Shown: positions 1-8,135, counted from the first letter of the stretch. The stretch is 64,000 bases of DNA from Bin127 sp965203505 (GCA_965203505.1 OZ241880.1:124001-188000); one strand, 5' to 3'. Notes: generated by a model from the sequence alone, not told the origin. Numbers and translations are program-made.

Positions 1-930
1 CACCCGGCGGACGTGCCGCAGCTTCAGGCGTTGGTCGTTGGCGAGGATCCGCTGAAGCGGGAGTACCTGTATCAGAAGTTGCATCAAGGTACGCGGTGGG
101 TGTATCGTTCGCCAAGTTGGTTCGGCGGATTCGACAACTGCCTTTGGGACATCGCCGGCAAGGTGGCAGGATTGCCCGTCTACTCGCTTTTGGGCAAGGT
201 CAGGGACGAGATTCACGCCTACTACAACACGCGGGGCGTGACGATTGACGAAGCTGTAGAGGATGCACAGCGCGCAGTGGATTTGGGTTTCCTGGCGGTG
301 AAGGACCACTTCTACCATCCGGTGGACGAGAACATACGTTGGTTGACCGCGATACGGGAGGCGGTCGGTGACGAGATCGATTGCATGCATGACCCGGTGG
401 CGATTTACACGTATGAAGAGGCGGTAAAGGTGGGGCGTGCGCTGGAGGAGCTGGATTATCGGTGGTTTGAGGAGCCGTTGCCGGAGCGTAGCCACAACCT
501 GCTGGTAAAGCTGGCTGCAACGCTCGATATTCCGATCATGGCGACTGAGACGTTCATGTATGACACGGACCTCTGCGCCCAATACTTAATCTCAGGTGCG
601 ACGGACCTGATTCGTCAGAATGCGAGGCATGGGACTACGAACCTGATGAAGCTGGCGCATCTGGCGGAGATGCATGGAACCAACGTCGAGTTGAATGGTC
701 CGGGTGGACTATATGGGCTGGTACATGCGCATCTGTTGTGTTGTATTCAGAACACCTCGTATTACGAGTACTTTCCTGGCGGTCGGCACGACAGCGATGG
801 CGAGCAGATCGGGTTGATGAACTGGGTTGCGCCGATTGATGGGAAGTTGAGTCCGCCTGATGCGCCGGGTTGGGGCGCGGAGTGGGATTGGAAGCAGTTT
901 GAGAAGCGGACTGTTGAGGTTGTGGAGTGA
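1..930 (+). CDS. Enolase-superfamily (mandelate racemase/muconate lactonizing) protein, 5' end outside window
   Basis: Sugar-acid dehydratase/racemase-type enzyme of the enolase superfamily, presumably cytosolic and Mg-dependent. The frame is open to base 1, and family members run 370-400 aa while only about 309 residues are present, so the N-terminal capping region is cut off by the window edge; an internal GTG at 13 is not the true start. Visible barrel features are a basic KDH at about residue 97, Asp in CMHDP (about 126), EEPL (about 153) and ATETF (about 178), matching the three acidic metal ligands. The substrate cannot be named. It overlaps the next gene by four bases (GTGA), implying translational coupling. 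It belongs to none of the two tandem pairs of enolase paralogues further on. Confidence 0.85.
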   Translation, partial: HPADVPQLQALVVGEDPLKREYLYQKLHQGTRWVYRSPSWFGGFDNCLWDIAGKVAGLPVYSLLGKVRDEIHAYYNTRGVTIDEAVEDAQRAVDLGFLAVKDHFYHPVDENIRWLTAIREAVGDEIDCMHDPVAIYTYEEAVKVGRALEELDYRWFEEPLPERSHNLLVKLAATLDIPIMATETFMYDTDLCAQYLISGATDLIRQNARHGTTNLMKLAHLAEMHGTNVELNGPGGLYGLVHAHLLCCIQNTSYYEYFPGGRHDSDGEQIGLMNWVAPIDGKLSPPDAPGWGAEWDWKQFEKRTVEVVE

Positions 931-1610
931 CGAGGGTCCCCGAAGTCAATCAGTTCATTAAATCGTTAGCCGATGCTGAACTACCCGATAGACGGAGCGT
1001 AAACGTCTACTTGAACACCACACGCTGCGAGAATCTCAGGCGTTGGTTCAACACATTTGAGGACACGTCTCAATCAACGATCTTCGTAGGTGAAGCGCTT
1101 GGACGAGACGGTGGCGCGATTACCGGTGTTCCTTTCGTATCACCTCATGTGTTGACATCAACGCAAGATCCTTGGGGCGAGTTTGGTCCCGAAACCAGTT
1201 ATTCGATGCCAGTAAACGGGGACTCGACTCAAAAAGAGCGCACAGCGACGAGGTTTTGGAAGCACGTCCCGGGGTTGTTGGGCGGGTTGCCTCGCCCTTT
1301 GACGTGGAACATCTTCCCGTTCTGGCCCTATTCAACCGATAACCGCGGCAGGCGAATCAATCGTGCGCCGACTAAGGTGGAGGTGGAATTCGGGGAGCAT
1401 TGGTTGGTGCAAGTCACGGAAATGTTCCCGAATGCCCACATCTTATCGGTCGGTAATCTCGCTCAAAAAACCCTGAAATCGCTAGCGATCGAATCGCACA
1501 AGATACCGCATCCTTCGCGAGGTAGTGATTCTTCGCTGGTAGAGCAACTATCGGGTGCGGTAGCGAATCTGCAGCGAGATCCTTCGGTGGTATCGCCTTC
1601 AAAGCGGTAA
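927..1610 (+). CDS. Uracil-DNA-glycosylase-superfamily-like protein
   Basis: A 227-aa protein with the layout of the UDG fold: IFVGEALG near residue 52 resembles motif 1 (GEAPG), followed by TGVPF, then WNIFPF in the middle, and HPSRG near residue 195 resembling the C-terminal HP(S/A) DNA-intercalation motif. If genuine it would excise damaged or deaminated bases, or be a sequence-divergent member of unknown activity. The GTG start overlaps the upstream stop, so it is coupled to the enolase gene although the functions look unrelated. The second UDG-like gene of this window lies at 17581-18318. Family assignment rests on motifs only. Confidence 0.6.
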   Translation: MTRVPEVNQFIKSLADAELPDRRSVNVYLNTTRCENLRRWFNTFEDTSQSTIFVGEALGRDGGAITGVPFVSPHVLTSTQDPWGEFGPETSYSMPVNGDSTQKERTATRFWKHVPGLLGGLPRPLTWNIFPFWPYSTDNRGRRINRAPTKVEVEFGEHWLVQVTEMFPNAHILSVGNLAQKTLKSLAIESHKIPHPSRGSDSSLVEQLSGAVANLQRDPSVVSPSKR

Positions 1611-1694
1611 TGATACGGTCTGCGCGATTTTATTCGCTAGAGTTTCGGAAGTTATCGTCACAGGCTGGATTATTCCAAGAGCACTATTACTCGC

Positions 1695-1723
1695 TTGAAA
1701 CGGATGGATCGATGGTGTAACCT
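1695..1723 (+). promoter_or_regulatory. Possible promoter for a short leader before the NYN gene
   Basis: TTGAAA at 1695-1700 and a weak TAACCT at 1718-1723 are spaced by 17 bases. Transcription would begin near 1730, about 30 bases before the terminator hairpin at 1762. The -10 box is poor, so this is tentative. Nothing else was seen in the 1611-1808 gap. Confidence 0.25.
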
Positions 1724-1761
1724 AAGGTCAATCCCCCCCGGATTTTCGATGAAGGGGCACA

Positions 1762-1792
1762 GGCCGCCACTTCGGTGGCGGCCTCTTTTTTT
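1762..1792 (+). terminator. Rho-independent terminator directly upstream of the NYN gene
   Basis: GGCCGCCAC (1762-1770), UUCG tetraloop, GTGGCGGCC (1775-1783), followed by TCTTTTTTT. This is a perfect 9-bp GC-rich stem with a T tract. It sits 152 bases after the UDG-like gene and ends only about 17 bases before the ATG at 1809, so it either ends the upstream operon late or acts as an attenuator in the leader of the NYN gene. Confidence 0.85.
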
Positions 1793-1808
1793 GCGAAACG
1801 AAAAAGCA

Positions 1809-2441
1809 ATGACGACTAATGTGTATATCGACGGTTTCAATCTTTATTACAACGCGTTGAAAGGCACAAGATATCGATGGTTGGATATCGATCGTCTAGT
1901 CTTTGATCTGCTCCCACTTGATCAAGTCGATCGCATCTGTTACTTCACTGCTCCGGTCCAGATCCAAAACGGCGACGGCGGGCCGCGCCAACGCCAGTCG
2001 GTTTATTGGGACGCGTTGGGAACACTTCCCAAGGTGGAGATTATCAAGGGTACCTTCCGTTATCGGCGTAAACGAGGCGTGATCATCGATCCGCCAGCCA
2101 AAAGGCGGCAAATCGTAACAATATCTACGCCGGAAGAGAAGCAGACTGACGTCAACATTGCCACAGAGATGATTTTCGACGCGTTCACGAATGCTTGCGA
2201 CAAGGCGGTTGTCATCTCCAACGACTCAGATCTTTCGAGGAGTATTCTCAGGGTTCGAACCGAACTGAATGTCGAAGTCGTTGTCGTTAATCCGTCCAAA
2301 ACCGAACGCTCGCCGCGAGCGTTGTTTGATGCTGCTTCGTCAGTCGAGCGACTCGAGGAACGCCATCTGCAATTGAGCCAATTCCCAGCCACCGTGATGA
2401 CCAACCACGGTCGAGCGATTGTGAAACCTGCCAGTTGGTAA
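1809..2441 (+). CDS. NYN-domain (PIN-like, LabA/DUF88) protein
   Basis: A 210-aa protein of the NYN family, metal-dependent RNases with a PIN-like fold. The N-terminus reads MTTNVYIDGFNLYYNALKG, the classic first acidic strand (D at residue 7, N at 10). VNIATEMIFDA around residue 115 and ISNDSDLSRS around residue 138 supply the other conserved Asp residues. The ATG at 1809 is chosen because the family motif begins immediately and longer in-frame starts would run through the terminator hairpin. Cytosolic, RNA-processing or quality-control role is likely by family; the substrate is unknown. It stands alone between a terminator and an M48 protease gene. Confidence 0.85.
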   Translation: MTTNVYIDGFNLYYNALKGTRYRWLDIDRLVFDLLPLDQVDRICYFTAPVQIQNGDGGPRQRQSVYWDALGTLPKVEIIKGTFRYRRKRGVIIDPPAKRRQIVTISTPEEKQTDVNIATEMIFDAFTNACDKAVVISNDSDLSRSILRVRTELNVEVVVVNPSKTERSPRALFDAASSVERLEERHLQLSQFPATVMTNHGRAIVKPASW

Positions 2442-2512
2442 ACTCCGTTAGCCAAAAGTCGGGGCACATAAAATCCAGCTACACTCTCCGCACGCTCTAG
2501 AATCCAAGGGTC

Positions 2513-3637
2513 ATGCAGGTTAACAATTCTTCGCAGTCTCGCGATCCCAAGCGATACGAGCGCGTCAAGTTGCTTGTGGGTTTGGCGAGTTTGGCGGTTT
2601 ATGTGGTTGTTCCTCTGATTGTTCTGGTGACCGGTGCGTCGGCTTCAATGAGGGATTTGATTTCGGATGTGACGTGGGGGATGGTGGTTTTGGGTGCGGT
2701 GGTTTACATTGTGGGCGCGTCGATTTTGCTGGAGTTGGTGACGTTACCGCTGGGGTATTTTTCCGGGCATGTATTGGAGAAGCGATACGGTCTGACTCGG
2801 CGATCGGTGTTTGGGTGGGCGAAGGATTGGTTCAAGTCACTGGCTTTGCAGACGGTGATGCTGGGTGTTTTCGTGGGGTGTCTGTATGCGTTGTTGATGT
2901 TGGATCCGGCGTTGTGGTGGGTGTGGGCATCGTTGGTGTTTTCGGCGGTTTCAGTGTTCTTGGCGGCGATTGCGCCGACGGTACTGATGCCGATCTTCTT
3001 CAAGTTCGAGCCGTTGCCGGATGGGGAGCTGAAGGATCGGTTGATGCGGCTATCTGAGCAGTTGGGGACGTTCGTGCAGGGGGCGTATGTGTGGAAGTTG
3101 GGCGACAAGACGGTAAAGGCGAATGCGGCTTTGGCGGGTTGGGGCAAGACTCGGCGGATAATCATTTCGGACACTTTGATCGATAGTCATGACCCGGATG
3201 AGATCGAGGTGATCATCGCTCATGAGTTGGGGCATCATGTGAATGGCGACATCTGGCGCGGGATTGCGGTGCAGGTGGTGATCATCTTTGTTTCGATGTG
3301 GGTGATTGATATGGCTTTGGGAGCATGGTCGGGTGCGTTCGGTTTAGATGGGACGTTGCATGATTTTGCGAATCTGCCGCTGCTGGCGCTGGTGAGTACT
3401 GCTGTCGGGCTGGTGGCGTTGCCGCTGACCAACACGTATTCGAGGCGGCGGGAGACGGCGGCGGATGATTTCGCGATCGAGACGACGAACATGCATGCTG
3501 AGTTCATAAGCGCGATGGAGAAGTTGGGCAAGATCAACCTGGCTAACTCCGAGCCGCACCCGATCATCGAGATCGTGCTGCACAGCCATCCGAGCGTTAG
3601 TCGGAGGATAGCTAGAGCGCGGGGCGTTGGATCGTAG
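2513..3637 (+). CDS. M48 (Ste24-type) membrane zinc endopeptidase
   Basis: A 374-aa integral membrane protease of the Ste24/CAAX-protease family, acting on membrane or secreted proteins. Hydrophobic segments lie near residues 20-42, 50-78, 98-120 and 130-150. The zinc site is HELGHH at about residue 237, with the third ligand Glu in ETAADDFA at about residue 314, and two more transmembrane segments lie between them. Length fits the family. The ATG at 2513 gives a polar N-terminus before the first helix. The downstream side is the repeat and RNA region, so it is probably monocistronic. Well supported by motif order and topology. Confidence 0.92.
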   Translation: MQVNNSSQSRDPKRYERVKLLVGLASLAVYVVVPLIVLVTGASASMRDLISDVTWGMVVLGAVVYIVGASILLELVTLPLGYFSGHVLEKRYGLTRRSVFGWAKDWFKSLALQTVMLGVFVGCLYALLMLDPALWWVWASLVFSAVSVFLAAIAPTVLMPIFFKFEPLPDGELKDRLMRLSEQLGTFVQGAYVWKLGDKTVKANAALAGWGKTRRIIISDTLIDSHDPDEIEVIIAHELGHHVNGDIWRGIAVQVVIIFVSMWVIDMALGAWSGAFGLDGTLHDFANLPLLALVSTAVGLVALPLTNTYSRRRETAADDFAIETTNMHAEFISAMEKLGKINLANSEPHPIIEIVLHSHPSVSRRIARARGVGS

Positions 3638-3737
3638 AGGGGTTGCATGGATGGGGGGATTTGTTGTCGGAACCGCTGATTGCACTGATCCCGGACCGAG
3701 CCCTGGACATATTTGAGTGATGGTCTTTGAGTTGAAG

Positions 3738-4000
3738 TGGGTGGATTTTGGCGCGCGGGGCGCGGGCGAGCGCAGCGAGATCGCAGCGGTATGCCCGCGG
3801 GCGACCGGGTTGCCCCCGCTCCGCGGCAAATGTGCCACGCAGAGGAACTACGACTACGACGCGCCATCCACCCCCCGTAGGGGCGATCCCTTGTGGTCGC
3901 ACAGGGTGGAAGGAGGGCGGGGCACCGTCCCCTTTCGCTGGGCGAAAGGGGACGCGGAGCGAAGCGAACGCAGGGGTATGCCCGGGGACGACGCGGGGAA
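3738..4000. repeat. Cluster of short palindromic repeat modules
   Basis: No gene here. Three modules recur elsewhere in the window: a degenerate copy of the CCCCCGC/GCGGGG module (3808-3845), the GTAGGGGCGATCC...GGTCGC module (3880-3902), and the CCCCTTTCG...CGAAAGGGG hairpin with the tail GCGAAGCGAACGCAGGGGTATGCCC (3929-3985). Matching copies lie at 4.9-5.1, 55.9 and 57.1 kb. Long open frames through this stretch on both strands are artefacts of its high GC. Confidence 0.8.
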
Positions 4001-4069
4001 TCCCAAACAACCATCACCCCCATATCCGCCCCACCACCCAAACCAAAACAACAAAATCCCAAAAACAAT

Positions 4070-4097
4070 TTGCATTTCAGAACATCTGTAGTATATT
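4070..4097 (+). promoter_or_regulatory. Sigma70-like promoter for the structured RNA
   Basis: TTGCAT (4070-4075) and TATATT (4092-4097) are separated by 16 bases and lie in a locally A/T-rich island between GC-rich repeats. Predicted start of transcription is around 4104. No convincing protein gene follows for nearly 1 kb on this strand, which points to an RNA product. Confidence 0.6.
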
Positions 4098-4103
4098 TAA
4101 AGA

Positions 4104-4870
4104 CAGATCGACATCTACACAGTGCTGCGCAGACGTGTGCAGACCTCTGTCCCGAACGGCCACAGGGAGCAACGTGAGGAAACGAAGGCAAAACGGCATC
4201 GACAGCGCGATTAACCACCGCGCCGAGTCGCAGCGTCTTGGTTACTCCGGCGGCGTCCCTCATCGGAACGGCATTCCGGTGCAAGGTCGCGAGGGCCGTG
4301 CCGAAGCGTGGGAGGCCCAAGATCCCGGAGCGCGCCGCAGGAGCCCTGCGTCGCCGAACGAGCCAGCCGACATACCTTCCCCTCTTCCGTACTTCGGGTT
4401 TCCCCCGCTGCGCGGGGGAAATGTCCGAAGGACAAAGGGGGCGCGGGGATGCCGTGCCAAGGGCCGGGAGACTCACGTGGAGCCGACACAAGTCTTCTCC
4501 TGTCCGCCGCAGGAGGTAGGCCACAGCGCGCGTGAAGCCCGAAAGGCTGATCCAAGGAAGGCGGCGCAATCCGAACGGCGACCACCATCGCCGAGCCGAC
4601 TTCCATGCCCGCGGTCTGGCGACGCGGGCCGTGCTGGAGAAACGGAAGCTAGCGGTTTGCTACACGCTCTGCGCAGCATCTGACCCCTCTCCGAGAGGTC
4701 GCCCTCTTCATTGATCCGAAGAGGCGATGGAGAGGGAAGGAGCCGAGGTCCCGCGCCGGGACCGAGGCTCGAGGCGAGGACCTGTCTTTACGGGACCGAA
4801 GACCCTGGCTGCCGGACCTTCCACCCGGAAGGCCCGGCAGCAACCCCGAACAAACCACCGGGTGGGAGCG
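4104..4870 (+). ncRNA. Candidate large structured non-coding RNA (about 760 nt)
   Basis: Immediately after a promoter, the sequence is a string of perfect or near-perfect hairpins: 4125-4142, 4336-4350 (6 bp), 4497-4515 (6 bp), 4536-4548 with a CGAAA loop, 4577-4592, 4607-4629 (7 bp), 4703-4724 (7 bp), 4747-4763 (7 bp, CGC loop) and 4808-4841 (8 bp plus 6 bp around one mismatch, ACCC loop). No reading frame shows family motifs. I looked for landmarks of RNase P RNA, tmRNA, SRP RNA, 6S RNA and group II intron domain V and found none. A palindromic repeat module (4396-4445) lies inside as a possible peripheral insertion. 3' end uncertain; no T-run terminator was found. Direction is inferred from the promoter. 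Confidence 0.55.
4396..4445 (+). repeat. Dispersed palindromic module (CCCCCGC-GCGGGGG plus CCGAAGG), copy inside the RNA candidate
   Basis: GGGTTTCCCCCGCTGCG followed by the complementary half and GTCCGAAGGAC, ending AAAGGGGGCGCG. The same 48-50 bp unit occurs at 9482-9529 (reverse), 55085-55134, 56098-56147, 56489-56569 (interrupted), about 56957-57005 and 57218-57267. Confidence 0.9.
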
Positions 4871-4899
4871 GACATATCTGCGCGTCTGAAAACAAATGC

Positions 4900-5090
4900 G
4901 TAGGGGCGATCCCTCATGGTCGCCCGGGGAGGCGGAGGGGGAACACTGTCCCCTTTCGCTCCGCGAAAGGGGACGCGGAGCCCAAGAGACCGACACAAGA
5001 ACGCAGGGGTATGCCCGGGGCGGACGCGGGTAGGGACGATCCCTCGCGGTCGCCCTCTCACCGTAGGGGCGCACCCTCGTGGTCGCCTTG
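4900..5090. repeat. Cluster of palindromic repeat modules before the SDR gene
   Basis: Contains three copies of the GTAGGG(G/A)CGATCC...GGTCGCC module (about 4900, 5030 and 5062) and one CCCCTTTCGCTCCGCGAAAGGGG hairpin (about 4950-4972) with the tail GCAGGGGTATGCCCGGGG. The stretch GAGACCGACACAAG here is the reverse complement of the CTTGTGTCGGTCT segment found in the composite repeats at 55.2 and 57.3 kb, so all belong to one family. Confidence 0.8.
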
Positions 5091-5096
5091 GGATGG

Positions 5097-5894
5097 TTAC
5101 CAGACGGAGTAGCCGCCGTCTACTGGGATGGATGTGCCGGTCACGAAGTCGGAGGCGTTGGAGGCTAGGAATACGGCGGTGCCTGCGAGGTCGGCGGGGA
5201 TGCCCCAGCGGTCGGCGGGCGTGCGTTCTTGGACGAGTTTGTAGCGCTCTGGGAAGAGTTCCTTGAACTGGTTGGTCATCTCGGTGACGATCCAGCCGGG
5301 GAGGATGGCGTTGACTTGGACGTTGTACTTGGCCCATGCGACGGCGCAGGACTTGGTGTATTGGACTACGCCACCTTTTGATGCGGCGTATGCGGAGGCG
5401 TAAGCAGTGCCGAAGATGGACATCATGGAGCCGATGTTGATGTATTTTCCGGCGCCTTTGTCTCGCATGTGGTCGAATGTGAGGGACGAGACGTTGTGGA
5501 TCGAGGTGAGGTTGGTGTCAATGACGAATCGCCAGTCCTCATCGCTTAGCAGTTGAGGTTCGTCCGCCCGGCGGTTCGTGCCGGCATTGTTGACGATGAT
5601 GTCCCAACCGCCTAACTTGGACATAGTTTCGTCGAGCGCGGCTTGGATGGAGGCGCGGTCGGTGACGTCGCAGGATAGGGCGAGCACTCGGGAGGAGTCT
5701 CCGTCGGCAGCCTGAGTGAGGGTTTCGACAGCGGCGGACAGTTTGTCGGCGTTGCGTGCGGCGATGACTACGGAGGCACCGTGCTCGATGTAGCCTTGCG
5801 CGATGCCGAGGCCGATACCGCCATTGCCGCCGGTCACAAAGGCGACTTTGTCAGTGAGGTCGAAGAGGGAGTCGTGTAGGGAGGGGTGGGGCAT
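5097..5894 (-). CDS. Short-chain dehydrogenase/reductase (classical SDR)
   Basis: A 265-aa NAD(P)-dependent oxidoreductase. TGGNGGIG at residues 21-28 is the cofactor-binding glycine motif, NNAGT near residue 107 follows, IGSMMS supplies the catalytic Ser and YAASK the Tyr/Lys pair, and PVDGGY closes the C-terminus. It resembles gluconate 5-dehydrogenase-type SDRs, which would suit the sugar-acid theme of the window, but the substrate is inferred. The ATG at 5894 gives normal spacing to the glycine motif. It is transcribed away from the divergent DUF4268 gene at 6027; the shared 132-bp gap must hold both promoters. Confidence 0.92.
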   Translation of the reverse strand: MPHPSLHDSLFDLTDKVAFVTGGNGGIGLGIAQGYIEHGASVVIAARNADKLSAAVETLTQAADGDSSRVLALSCDVTDRASIQAALDETMSKLGGWDIIVNNAGTNRRADEPQLLSDEDWRFVIDTNLTSIHNVSSLTFDHMRDKGAGKYINIGSMMSIFGTAYASAYAASKGGVVQYTKSCAVAWAKYNVQVNAILPGWIVTEMTNQFKELFPERYKLVQERTPADRWGIPADLAGTAVFLASNASDFVTGTSIPVDGGYSVW

Positions 5895-6026
5895 GGGGTA
5901 GGAGTGAGTTGTGGTGGTTTGTGCTTGGTTAAGGATATATGGGAATGCACGGTTTCAATTGAACGTCGGGTACCATCGACAAGTGGATGCAACACCTCAA
6001 TCTCAATCGGGGATTGAATAGACCGC

Positions 6027-6977
6027 ATGAACGATGGACAAATTGGCAAGCTGATTTCGGTAGATCCCCGCATGCTTTGGCCGGATGAGTCGCATGATTT
6101 TACGCCATGGGTAGCGGAAAACCTAGACCTTTTGGGCGAGGAACTTGGTTTGGATCTAGAACTCGAAGACACCGAGACAACGGTTGGGGATTTCTTCGCA
6201 GACATCACCGCAACCGAAACAGGCCGAACGGCAAAGGTCGTAGTCGAGAACCAACTTGCGGCGACCGATCATACACATCTGGGACAACTCTTGACCTACG
6301 CATCAGGGCAAGATGCAGATATCGTCATTTGGGTTACCACCGAGTTCAGAGATGAGCATCGCCAAGCTCTGGACTGGTTGAATCAACGCACGGACGACTC
6401 GCTGGAATTCTACGGAGTTACCGTAGACCTCAAGAGAATTGGTAACTCACTCCCCGCTCCGGAATTTCGCTCGGTGGCATCACCGAACGCTTGGCAGAAA
6501 GAGACTAGGAAATTAATTTCGGGCGGCTCGAGTCACAAGGAAAAATACCGCGAATTCTTCCAAGTTCTTGTAGACGAGTTGCGTGATAAACACCAATTTA
6601 CGAAGGTGACCAAGGCTCAGCCTACGCATTCTTGTTCGTTTCAATCTGGGCATACACGCATCAGTTACCTTGCCGCGTTTGGCACGAAGGCTCGATCTAG
6701 AGTTGAGGTTCAACTTGGTCGTCAACGCGACTTCAACAAACATATTTTCGACGGGTTGTTCGAAAGACGCTGTGAGATCGAAGAAGCCATGGGCACAACT
6801 CTGATTTGGGAACGCATGGACCAGCAAAAGTCAAGCAGGATAATCCAGCACACTAAAGGTTCAATCAATGACCCCGAGCAGGATCTCGCAAAGTTACGCG
6901 GCTGGATGGTTAAGACACTGTTGAAGTTCAATGCAGTGTTCAGGCAACACTTGGACGAGCTGATCTGGCAAGAGTAA
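6027..6977 (+). CDS. DUF4268-type, PD-(D/E)xK-like protein
   Basis: A 316-aa protein. Residues 1-160 contain KVVVENQLAATDHTHLGQLL, then a strand DADIVIWV and EFRDEHRQALDWLN; this ENQ...HLGQ...A pattern is typical of predicted nuclease-fold domains found with DUF4268. The C-terminal half (YREFFQVLVDELR through WMVKTLLKFNAVF) fits the DUF4268 domain. Such proteins are commonly seen in defence or genome-maintenance contexts; a nuclease role is inference. It is followed by a Panacea-type toxin-antitoxin-like locus, supporting a small accessory island at 6-8 kb. Confidence 0.7.
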   Translation: MNDGQIGKLISVDPRMLWPDESHDFTPWVAENLDLLGEELGLDLELEDTETTVGDFFADITATETGRTAKVVVENQLAATDHTHLGQLLTYASGQDADIVIWVTTEFRDEHRQALDWLNQRTDDSLEFYGVTVDLKRIGNSLPAPEFRSVASPNAWQKETRKLISGGSSHKEKYREFFQVLVDELRDKHQFTKVTKAQPTHSCSFQSGHTRISYLAAFGTKARSRVEVQLGRQRDFNKHIFDGLFERRCEIEEAMGTTLIWERMDQQKSSRIIQHTKGSINDPEQDLAKLRGWMVKTLLKFNAVFRQHLDELIWQE

Positions 6978-7054
6978 GCACAGACCATTACTACATTAGT
7001 GCGAATTATGATAGACTGACGCGCATCGCCATTCATCCGGAAGACCTTTGAGAA

Positions 7055-7597
7055 ATGTACGAGCCAGCCTTTGACAGTGAAAAGTTTCGTGAGCTAGTGC
7101 TCCACGTGTCTGATCAGAGCAGGGATGATCCTTGGTTTGGCGCTGTGAAGTTGAACAAGATTCTGTATTTCTGTGATTTCTTGGCGTATGCACGATTTCT
7201 GAAGCCGATGACGGGTGCTACCTATGTGAAGTTACAGGAGGGGCCAGTGCCCCGCGAGTTTTTGGGTGAACGGCGAGCGTTGTTGGACGAAGGGTTGGCT
7301 GAGATGGAGTATCAGCGCGTCTTCAAGTACATGCAGCAACGGTTGGTTCCGGTTAAGACGGGTCACGTATTGGGCTGCGGGTTTGACGACAGTGAACGTT
7401 CCATCGTGGCAAGGGTTTTGGATTTCTTCGGACCTCTGAGCGGGAAAGAGGCATCGGACATCTCGCATCGGGAGATGGGGTGGATTCTTGCGGATGACAA
7501 GGAAGTGATCCCGTATGAGTCTGCCCTGTTAGTCAACCCGGATGACTATGATTTTTGGGCTTGGCGGGAAGACGAATTAATCACCGTCAATGGCTGA
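7055..7597 (+). CDS. Panacea-domain (SocA/DUF4065) antitoxin-like protein
   Basis: A 180-aa protein with the Panacea signature: VKLNKILYFCDFLAYARF at about residues 30-47, then TYVKLQEGPVPREF, and a C-terminal YESALLVNP segment. Panacea domains are known as promiscuous antitoxin domains that neutralise many unrelated toxin folds, usually from two-gene operons. The gene overlaps the following 83-aa ORF by eight bases, the arrangement expected of a toxin-antitoxin pair. The start at 7055 puts the KLNK motif at normal distance. Which partner is toxic is inferred, not visible. Confidence 0.85.
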   Translation: MYEPAFDSEKFRELVLHVSDQSRDDPWFGAVKLNKILYFCDFLAYARFLKPMTGATYVKLQEGPVPREFLGERRALLDEGLAEMEYQRVFKYMQQRLVPVKTGHVLGCGFDDSERSIVARVLDFFGPLSGKEASDISHREMGWILADDKEVIPYESALLVNPDDYDFWAWREDELITVNG

Positions 7598-7841
7598 TTT
7601 TTCATCTTCGATGGCTGAAAGCATTCGGATTTACGCGGATCCCAACGCGTGCGCTCAGTTGGCTGAGTTGGGCATCATTAGCTCTGCTGAGGATGATGCG
7701 CCGGAAGAGATGAAGGAGGCGGTACGTTTCGCGCATGAGAGGGGCAGGCGCCTCGAAGAGATCACGCATAGGCGGGTTTATTACCCTAGTTCAAGGGTTG
7801 CGATCACTTGGCCGATATTCGGCAAAGATGAAGAGTGGTGA
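7590..7841 (+). CDS. Small protein overlapping the Panacea gene, putative TA partner
   Basis: An 83-aa protein overlapping the Panacea-domain gene by eight bases. It has no family I recognise. It is rather acidic in the middle (SAEDDAPEEMKEAVRFAHER) and ends with a tryptophan-containing segment. An alternative ATG is at 7611. Coupling to the Panacea gene suggests that it is the toxin or a regulatory partner; no catalytic motif is visible. Confidence 0.6.
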   Translation: MADFSSSMAESIRIYADPNACAQLAELGIISSAEDDAPEEMKEAVRFAHERGRRLEEITHRRVYYPSSRVAITWPIFGKDEEW

Positions 7842-7988
7842 TTGGCGTTGGACGAGCCGGGGCCGAATCAGGTAGTGATAGCTTCAATCGTCGCGAGTTA
7901 CCGAATTCCGTTGGAGCCGCTCGACTGAAAATCCGAGACTGTTTTTGGCGCGCTACCTCAAAAACGTGTTCGCTCACCAAAACAGAGC

Positions 7989-8135
7989 ATAATCCTGATT
8001 CATGCCAACTACGAACAGTTGGCGATTAAGGCCGATTTGGCGCAACTCGAAAACCGGTTGTTGAAGTGGCTGCTTGGGCTTTTTTTCGCGTCGGTTGCTT
8101 CGGAGATTGCTAGGGTTGCGAGTGTGTTGTTGTAG
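7989..8135 (+). pseudogene. Remnant of a small coiled-coil/membrane protein
   Basis: The frame ending at 8135 reads YEQLAIKADLAQLENRLLKW, then a hydrophobic LLGLFFASVASEI helix. The pattern (helical KADL.QLE heptads followed by one membrane segment) matches the intact 68-aa protein encoded at 56633-56839, with KADLERVKSDLE before a similar helix. No ATG/GTG start with a ribosome-binding site precedes it, so I regard it as a truncated copy. The rest of the 7842-8280 gap holds only this and a hairpin repeat. Confidence 0.4.

Noticed and set aside
2240..2275. GGTTCGAACC resembling a tRNA T-loop
   Set aside because: Lies inside the NYN coding sequence; no acceptor or anticodon stem can be formed around it.
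3235..4569. Long open frame on the minus strand across the repeat and RNA region (444 codons), and similar plus-strand frames at 3748-4683
   Set aside because: Composition is repeat translation (for example PLCPSDISPAQRGKP), no family motif, overlaps the M48 gene and an apparent structured RNA; high GC lowers stop frequency.
4104..4870. Group II intron or RNase P RNA as explanation of the hairpin region
   Set aside because: No GUGYG start with a domain V hairpin, no reverse transcriptase, and no RNase P core sequences (GAGGAAAGUCC, ACAGAAA-type) could be read.
7835..8029. 64-codon plus-strand frame after the Panacea locus
   Set aside because: No motif or ribosome-binding site; a different frame here shows the coiled-coil remnant instead.
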